From NCBI RefSeq assembly GCF_024868665.1, contig NC_079912.1, positions 13,580,948-13,644,947 on the forward strand: a stretch of DNA of 64,000 bases. The letters run 5' to 3'. Below the pieces are notes generated by a model, which was given only the letters and a program-made list of their open reading frames with translations, did no database searches and had not been told where the DNA came from. This DNA comes from Triplophysa rosa. Taxonomy: Eukaryota > Chordata > Actinopteri > Cypriniformes > Nemacheilidae. Both the position numbers and the translations under genes were made by a program. This document shows, in pieces, positions 52,401-64,000 of this stretch. Within the stretch, counting starts at the first letter, position 1. The number at the start of each line of letters is the position of its first letter.

Positions 52401-53421
52401 GTGTGGTTATAAACTGAAGCCAGAGTTTCTGAGAGACCCAGCATCACAATTCAACCCTGTTAACCTCAGTGTCGGCCCTTGGCTACAAAAGAAGTACCTG
52501 CATGTCATGGTGAGACTAACCATATTGTTTGAATGCTTCTCCAGTGTGAAAAAAGTCACCAGCTGAGCATAAATATGATGTCAGCAAAGAACACTGTGAA
52601 ATCTATACCGTCACCTCACCATTATGTGTGATTGAGAATATCCAGTACCCACAAATCTCTGTCACCCATGTGCCCAACCTTAAACACTTACCACTTTATA
52701 TGTTGTGTCTGTTAAGGTCATCTCGGCCCAGCAGCTGCCGAAGCTCAACAAGGACAAACAATCATCCATCGTGGACCCTCTGGTAAAAGTGGAGGTCTGG
52801 GGCATACAAGCTGACAATGCCATGCAACAAACCAATCACATTGACAACAATGGCAAGTGAACCTATAGTGCATTCGTTCAGCGTTGATGCATTTGAAAAT
52901 AAATATTTGAGGCTCACAACCGGAAATGTATAAATAAAGTGTTTTTTTAATTGTTTATAGGTTTCAATCCTATGTGGAATAGCAAGTTTAAGTTCCTCGT
53001 CTATGTACCGGAACTGGCTTTGGTGCGATTTTTGGTGAAGGACTATGACGCTTCTTCCCATAATGACTTTGTTGGACAGTACACCATCCCTTTCACCAGC
53101 ATGCAGATGGGTTAGTTAAAAAAGTCTAAAAATAAAATGTCTGTTATCATTACTCGCACTCATGTTTATTGAAATTCACTTTTATTTACTTTTATTCCAA
53201 TTGTGTTTCATGAAAAAAGGACATAACATAATAGAGAAATAATATGACAAGTATGACGTTGTGACTATCCCTTTAACTGAAGTGACTTCAAGGATATTTA
53301 ATAATTCTGAAATGTTTCTCTTTCTTCAGGCTATCGTCATGTGCCTCTGCTGACTAAGAGAGGAGACCTCATCCCTTCAGCTGGACTCTTTGTACACATC
53401 ATGATTCTGGATGCTGTATAG
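37413..53421 (+). CDS. plcd1: Phospholipase C delta 1
   Basis: Hydrolyses PIP2 to IP3 and diacylglycerol at the plasma membrane in a calcium-dependent way. Fifteen exons: 37413-37512, 42735-42893, 46993-47221, 47564-47693, 48122-48350, 48459-48660, 48837-48981, 49623-49775, 50716-50865, 51469-51628, 51740-51856, 52331-52509, 52717-52852, 52961-53110, 53330-53421. They give 776 aa (human 756). Order: PH domain (about 20-150), EF hands (loop [12 protein letters not shown] at 173-184), X box, acidic linker ([13 protein letters not shown]), Y box, C2. Catalytic and Ca2+ residues are all present: His330, Asn331, Glu360, Asp362, His375, Glu409, each 19 higher than in rat PLC-delta1. The start is set by alignment of MSCLRKSRQ with the human long first exon. 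Intron 3 is U12-type and intron 13 is GC-AG. Exon 11 may start 6 bases later (51746). Fish have plcd1a/b copies; which one this is cannot be told. Confidence 0.97.
37626..37639 (+). promoter_or_regulatory. X-box-like site in plcd1 intron 1
   Basis: TTTACCATAGCAAC matches GTNRCCATRGYAAC at 13 of 14 positions. It lies 114 bp inside plcd1 intron 1. It may be chance, a plcd1 element, or a distal element for dlec1. Confidence 0.3.
38212..38663. repeat. Direct repeat A (left copy) flanking a dlec1 fragment
   Basis: Shares CACATAAAAAGTTTTCTTGT, the following 60 bases, and the end CTTGCTTTACGGCCATGGTG with the right copy at 38915-39202. The internal part (CTCACATCAATTTAAACCTG) resembles the foldback MITE family. 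About 160 bp (38448-38620) is missing from the right copy. Confidence 0.85.
38664..38865 (-). pseudogene. Captured dlec1 exon 6 fragment with flanking intron
   Basis: Near-identical to 31360-31562: the end of dlec1 intron 6 adjacent to exon 6, the splice donor, and about 140 bp of exon 6. Orientation is the same as dlec1 (minus), hence antisense to plcd1. A 2-base deletion (CTTTCTGC to CTTCGC) and other changes break the reading frame. The right end degenerates into a CTTGTACTT/CTTTTTGTACTTCTG tandem run (38866-38914). Not expected to be coding. Confidence 0.9.
38915..39202. repeat. Direct repeat A' (right copy)
   Basis: Second copy of the block at 38212-38663, starting TCACATAAAAAGTTTTCTTG and ending CTTGCTTGACAGCCATGGTG. 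Shorter because of an internal deletion. Confidence 0.85.
39925..41422. mobile_element. TTAA-type DNA element interrupted by a solo LTR
   Basis: Starts TTAAAGGAGCAATG and ends CTAGACCTTTAA, with TTAA on both sides. The left 250 bp match, in reverse, the element in plcd1 intron 7 (49087-49486), sharing GATCTATTGACAGAAATGC and AAAGACCTTACGTAATGAA. Most of the excess length is the LTR at 40461-41009. Confidence 0.8.
40461..41009. mobile_element. Solo LTR with 5-bp target duplication
   Basis: A 549-bp block that begins TGTCACG and ends CATGACA (TG...CA), flanked by AAACT at 40456-40460 and again at 41010-41014. No internal retroelement genes. A TATAAATA-like box lies near 40774 and AATAAA-type signals (minus strand) near 40520, so the LTR probably points to the minus strand. 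Family not identified. Confidence 0.85.
41552..41690 (-). mobile_element. tRNA-derived SINE
   Basis: On the minus strand a tRNA-like head starts GGAGCCGATAGCC at 41680, with an A-box-like TAGCCTTGTGGTA and a clear B-box GTTCGAGTCC at 41640-41631. A tail without tRNA structure follows toward 41552. No proper acceptor stem pairing, so a SINE and not a tRNA gene. Confidence 0.75.
43833..44227. repeat. Foldback MITE in plcd1 intron 2
   Basis: Ends are long inverted repeats: TTTTTACTCACCCACATGACG near 43877 and CGTCATGTGGGTGAGTAAAA near 44170-44190, then GGATGAACTATCCCTTTAA. The interior is unique, non-coding. Confidence 0.85.
44565..44640. repeat. CCTAGCAACC minisatellite
   Basis: Short degenerate tandem run built on CCTAGCAAC / CAACCATAC units. 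Common satellite-like motif in teleosts. Confidence 0.6.
44649..44760. repeat. Interspersed repeat fragment
   Basis: CTTTATTTATATAGCGCTTT followed by GTTACAAAGCAGCTGTACA, a widespread cyprinid repeat head. Limits approximate. Confidence 0.6.
44838..44947. repeat. CA-rich microsatellite
   Basis: Compound (CA)n/(CGCA)n tract of about 110 bp. It produces the long cysteine/valine-rich open frames on the minus strand, which are not genes. Confidence 0.9.
45130..45402. repeat. Foldback MITE remnant plus SINE tail
   Basis: TTATTCACCCTCATGTCATTC with ACATTCTTCAAAATATCTTC marks the MITE family up to about 45330. At 45352-45402 a degraded TTAGCAGATGCTTTTATTTTCAG tail of the SINE/LINE type follows. 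Confidence 0.75.
47222..47563 (+). other. plcd1: U12-type (minor spliceosome) intron 3 of plcd1
   Basis: The donor reads GTATCCTTG, the U12 donor consensus (ATATCCTTT/GTATCCTTT) at nearly every position. TCCTTAC at 47544-47550 fits the U12 branch site, with the branch A 14 bases before the terminal AG, and there is no polypyrimidine tract. The splice joins ...GAACA to CTGGATC, giving His-Trp-Ile as in human PLCD1. PLC-family genes are among those known for minor introns. Confidence 0.88.
49087..49486. mobile_element. TTAA-flanked MITE in plcd1 intron 7
   Basis: Ends TTAAAGGTCCAGTGT and ACAGCACCTTTAA. Inverted relative to 39925-41422, with which it shares the GATCTATTGACAGAAATGC region. Non-coding. 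Confidence 0.85.
51912..52277. repeat. Foldback MITE in plcd1 intron 11
   Basis: Ends AAAGGAACAGTTCACC and GGGTGAACTGTCCCTTTAA. Interior close to the acaa1 intron 7 copy, including ACCATTGACTACCATAGAAG. Ends about 53 bp before exon 12. Confidence 0.9.
52853..52960 (+). other. plcd1: GC-AG intron 13 of plcd1
   Basis: The exon ends AACAATG and the intron begins GCAAGTGA. Joining to GTTTCAATCC gives Asn-Asn-Gly-Phe-Asn-Pro as in human PLCD1. Using the GT three bases in leads to an early stop. Confidence 0.85.
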
Positions 53422-54595
53422 ACTCAATAGTGTGCAGGCCACTGAGGAGGACAATCAACTGTACAAAATCTCCTCAGCAAACACATTCTAGGAAAAGTTT
53501 CCCTAAGTTTTGGATAGTTCATCAACTGTCTATCCTTCCTTGCGTGCACTTTTTAGGTTACAATACACAGTAAAGTGTATTTTAAATCATTTTTAACATG
53601 ATTTTACCCCCACAATCAGTGCATAAAATGTGTGTACATTCATCCAGAAGGTTTAGAAGTTACTGTCTGTTACATTTTAGTTTTGGTCATTTGGAACTAT
53701 TATGTTGTGGAACATATTTATTTAGTGTTAAATGTGGATTAAGAAAAGGAAGATTTTTTGCCTAACACTGTTTTATCTCTAAAATTGTTCATATTTAAAA
53801 AAGTATTTAAAAATACTACTATGCCTCATGATCATTTAACAGAGTATTTTAAATAAGTGTTTGTATATTATTTTGATTATATAACCTTTGAGGTTGACCG
53901 AACGGCAAGCCTTTATATCTTATTTACGTACATCTCAAATAAGCTTTGTATTTTTAAAGAGATTTAATCGTAACACTAGCATTCCTGTTTTCTAGATCTG
54001 TGAAATTTGTGGTAAATATAATGTGATTTTTACAGTAGGTATTAGCCTGTACAATGGATTTGCTGACTATGCTTAGTTTTGAATACAACACCACACTTTT
54101 AAGTTCAACTCAGGATACAACCATCGGACAGTGACCTGTTCACACAATGTTAACAAAACAATATTATCTTTTTCTTTATTTTCTGAATGTTTACCCTGTA
54201 TGGATGGATTCATAAATTAAGTTGTGTTTCTATGAGAATCTGAACAATAGGTTAGTATCTATATTATTTTTTAGAGTAGGAGAGTTGCACTACAAATGTC
54301 TATAACATTAAAGAAAAAACGTATACTGTATGCTTTATATTTGAGGCATTTTGTATAAATTTTGGGTACAAGGAATTGTTGCTTCAATTGTACTAGTTTA
54401 ATAGAAATGTAAAATGATCTAATGTGTGTTAGAGGACAGTTGTTACACAGACAAGAACTGACTATAAATGGTGCGGTAACATCCGTTTCTTATGTCTTGA
54501 TGTGATGGTCTTACATTGTTCTCTAAACCTGCTTTACTGACAATGCTAAAATACATAAATGTTGTGTAACTAAATAAAAACAACACAAGTCTTCT
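53422..54595 (+). other. plcd1: plcd1 3' UTR
   Basis: AT-rich sequence from the stop codon to the AATAAA at 54573-54578. No repeat or second gene seen inside it. Confidence 0.7.
54573..54578 (+). terminator. plcd1: plcd1 poly(A) signal
   Basis: AATAAA about 1.15 kb after the stop, followed by an A-rich stretch and then 'gtgtttttatt', a GU/U-rich downstream element. Confidence 0.75.
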
Positions 54596-54606
54596 AAGCA
54601 TGTGTT

Positions 54607-54612
54607 TTTATT
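54607..54612 (-). terminator. vill: vill poly(A) signal
   Basis: AATAAA on the minus strand about 300 bp after the vill stop. It faces the plcd1 signal across only 28 bp, so the two transcripts probably end in the same few tens of bases. Confidence 0.65.
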
Positions 54613-54912
54613 AGTATACTAAACAGGATTTATAAGTACTCTAAAGACAAAATCACAAGTCATAATTTCAAAGTTGTATTACAATTAAGTATTTTCATAA
54701 ATATGAATATATTTACAAAAAAAAATCAAGTTATGGACAACTTCGTTTAAAAGTGTGATATTTTAAAATAAATAAACCTCTTACATTGCAACGCCTGGGC
54801 CAATCAAAGTTTCTCTTATAAGTGACAGTGTCCCAGCCCCCCCACACTACCCTAAAAAGTTCACCAATCAGATTTGAAGATCAGATTTTGTCACAAAAAA
54901 GTACATTTATTC

Positions 54913-61846
<6,934 letters not shown>

Positions 61847-64000
61847 TCTGCCGGACTGCGAGAAGAAATTTCAATGTGCAAACTAACTGTATAAAAACAG
61901 AAATGCAATCAAATGGAACAACAAAAAATCTGAATTTTATGCAAGAAAATACAATGAAATGATTTCTGCATAATGTACAACAGCACTGGGATGTTTCGCT
62001 GTTTCTATAACCCTGCCCGTGTGATATTGCTGAAGTAGATAATGAATAGAGGGATTTATTCAGAACTAAACACATCTTCGTAACAAGTTCATTAAAAATG
62101 ATAACAGATCTTTGTCGGTGTGAAGTATCCAGAAGTGTTCAACAAAAATAGATTTTTTAAAACATGATACTACTAACACTCATTAGAGCAAGTGATAAAA
62201 AACAGATGGTTTCTAAAAGAACGATGAAGAGGAAACAAGATGATCTTGCCTTCTCCACAGCAAATGTACCACTAATAAACAGTGCCAGCACCATGGCAAC
62301 AAATGGATTTTACATAGAAGAGGACCCCATAACACGCTCAGTATACACAAAAGCTACTTAGCAACACCGAAATGCCTCAAAAAGAAATGCATTTTGGAAT
62401 ACTACCCATCGCTTAAATCATGTGGAAATATTTCGCAAGACTTGAGTCATATGACTGCAAAAAGTCTTTTCAGATGTTTCATCATCTGTATCTCACTAAG
62501 AGCATTAAGAAGCAAATTCACAAGAGCTGTGATTCTTATTAAGACATATACCTCATAAATAAATGATGGGGTGCAAACAAACAAGAGAACGAAACAATAA
62601 CTACACATATCAACCAATTTTTTCTCACGAGGTCCAATGGAAAAAAAGCTGACCTTCCATTCTAACAGCGCAGCTGTTGCTAAGAAACTGGGGTGCAGGA
62701 ATATTGACTCATGAACACAAGAGGAAGAGTATAACAGGAACACTTCCAGCAGTGGACACCACCCTTCATTTCAATACTTTCAGCAGAGGAATTATACATC
62801 AGCTCAGATAATGCCATGCAAACAGAAGCACTGATATCAGTAATCTACATTCTCATATCTGCAGGATATAAAATACAGTTTTTGAGCTATTTAGGCTCGT
62901 GAAATAAATAGTAAAGGCTTGACAAGGTAAATAATGTTAACAGTAAAAAATATCATCATTTTCTATATCATATAAAAAATGATAAAAAAATCATAGTTGC
63001 TTTAGTTTGATTTGACTTTTTTCTAGCACTTTTCATGCACATACTTTTCATTAAAATAGATTTAATAAAATAGATGTTTTACATTTTAACACATTGTAAA
63101 ATGAGTTTGATACATCACAAACAAACCTTGCCCTTCTATTTTAATGAAAAGTATGTGCATTAAAAGTGCCAAGATAAAAGAAAAAGTCATATCAAACCAA
63201 AGCAACTATGATTTTATAGAAAATCATAATAAATGATATGTTAGTCATACAATCATACTGTCGTACTGTATTAACCAATGAATTACACACTATGACATCA
63301 CATGCCTAAAATAAGTCCCAATTTAATGTACAAGGGTTGAGCATCTATTCATTTATGCGTGATTTCAATCCTTGTATAACTGGTTTTCTTGATCTGTCTA
63401 TTGACAGAGCTGACCAAACAATAGCAAGCACAGAGTTGATCCATAAGTCCTAATGAATACCATGGCTTAGTTTCATATTTCCCAGCGACAGTTCAGAGAC
63501 ACACGGACTATTTCTAAGAAGGTTTATGTTTTTTTTGTCCACATACAAAATATTTTGCAATCTAGCACAACAATAACAGCAAGTAGTATGAATCAATCGT
63601 TAATGAAAATAAAAGACACACGGGCAGATTAACAGACTGACATTAAGGTCATAACCAGTTTCCAGTATAATAATATGTACTGTAAAGCATAGCTTTAATA
63701 GTCAAATCCAAACAAGTTTGTACATTTGATTATCAAAAATATCAGAAAATGTACACGCATCATCTCATGTAAAATATACAATTATGTACAGTAAGTCAGC
63801 ATAACTTTTTTTTGCATTTTAGAATAATCTTACTTACCTGTACGCCCCAGGCCGATGTATTGTTCACTATCGTAATGTAATAATGAATTATGACAAATCC
63901 TCCGGCCTCTGCATTTACTCAGTGTGTGTGGATTAGGGATAGGCTTGCACTGTATTTGTCCAGCCCTACAGGTGAGAACACACCTCAATACCCACACAAG
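61847..64000. other. Region upstream of vill, no gene seen
   Basis: Includes the vill 5' UTR start and promoter, which cannot be placed. No exon of a further gene is recognisable. In mammals CTDSPL lies beyond VILL, but no ctdspl coding exon is seen here. The only clear structure is the inverted repeat at 62949-63240. Confidence 0.5.
62949..63240. repeat. Large inverted repeat, possible MITE
   Basis: Arms of roughly 100 bp around a 75-bp centre. The left arm has CATGCACATACTTTTCATTA and ATCATAGTTGCTTTAGTTTG; the right arm has their complements TAATGAAAAGTATGTGCAT and CAAACCAAAGCAACTATGAT. No clear target duplication. Confidence 0.85.

Noticed and set aside
61847..64000. Search for a ctdspl exon or vill 5' UTR exons
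   Set aside because: No DxDxT phosphatase motif or clear exon; the CCCTACAG|GTGAGA near 63970 is a possible donor but has no supporting coding sequence.

Overview
This is a vertebrate nuclear window with spliced genes, long AT-rich introns and many DNA transposons. The repeats suggest a cyprinid fish: a foldback MITE ending in TTAAAGGGATAGTTCACCC-like sequence in about ten copies, TTAA-flanked elements, hAT-type elements starting GGGATGCACCGA, DIRS1-like and L1-like remnants, and a tail reading AAGTCGCTTTGGATAAAAGC. No bacterial, plasmid or CRISPR sequence is present.

Four genes were rebuilt exon by exon from reading frame, splice sites and phase continuity. They are acaa1 (+, 14635-18135, 12 exons, 418 aa), dlec1/cfap81 (-, 33224-18839, 37 exons, 1659 aa), plcd1 (+, 37413-53421, 15 exons, 776 aa) and vill (-, 61846-54913, 19 exons, 850 aa). 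Their order and orientation match the mammalian 3p22 block VILL-PLCD1-DLEC1-ACAA1 read in reverse. The pairs are arranged tail-to-tail (acaa1/dlec1), head-to-head (dlec1/plcd1) and tail-to-tail (plcd1/vill).

Layout: 1-14 kb holds no gene I can support. It contains a foldback MITE cluster, a hAT-like element inserted in a DIRS1-like retrotransposon, three more MITE-like elements, a tandem duplication and stretches of unique sequence that may be regulatory, ending in a GC-rich block at 13.7-14.1 kb. 14.6-18.1 kb is acaa1. 18.8-33.2 kb is dlec1, with six MITEs in its introns and a near-consensus RFX X-box upstream. 33.8-35.0 kb is an L1-like 3' fragment with a SINE-like insertion. 37.4-53.4 kb is plcd1; its first two introns hold a captured dlec1 exon fragment, a solo LTR inside a TTAA element, a tRNA-derived SINE and satellites. 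54.9-61.8 kb is vill. 61.8-64 kb is non-coding with a large inverted repeat.

The genes are not a functional pathway: acaa1 is peroxisomal beta-oxidation, dlec1 a ciliary/axonemal protein, plcd1 phosphoinositide signalling and vill actin binding. Their grouping is ancestral synteny. The most unusual features are the dlec1 exon fragment inside plcd1 intron 1, a U12-type intron in plcd1, GC-AG introns in both plcd1 and vill, and opposed poly(A) signals only 28 bp apart. I found no convincing new biological system.
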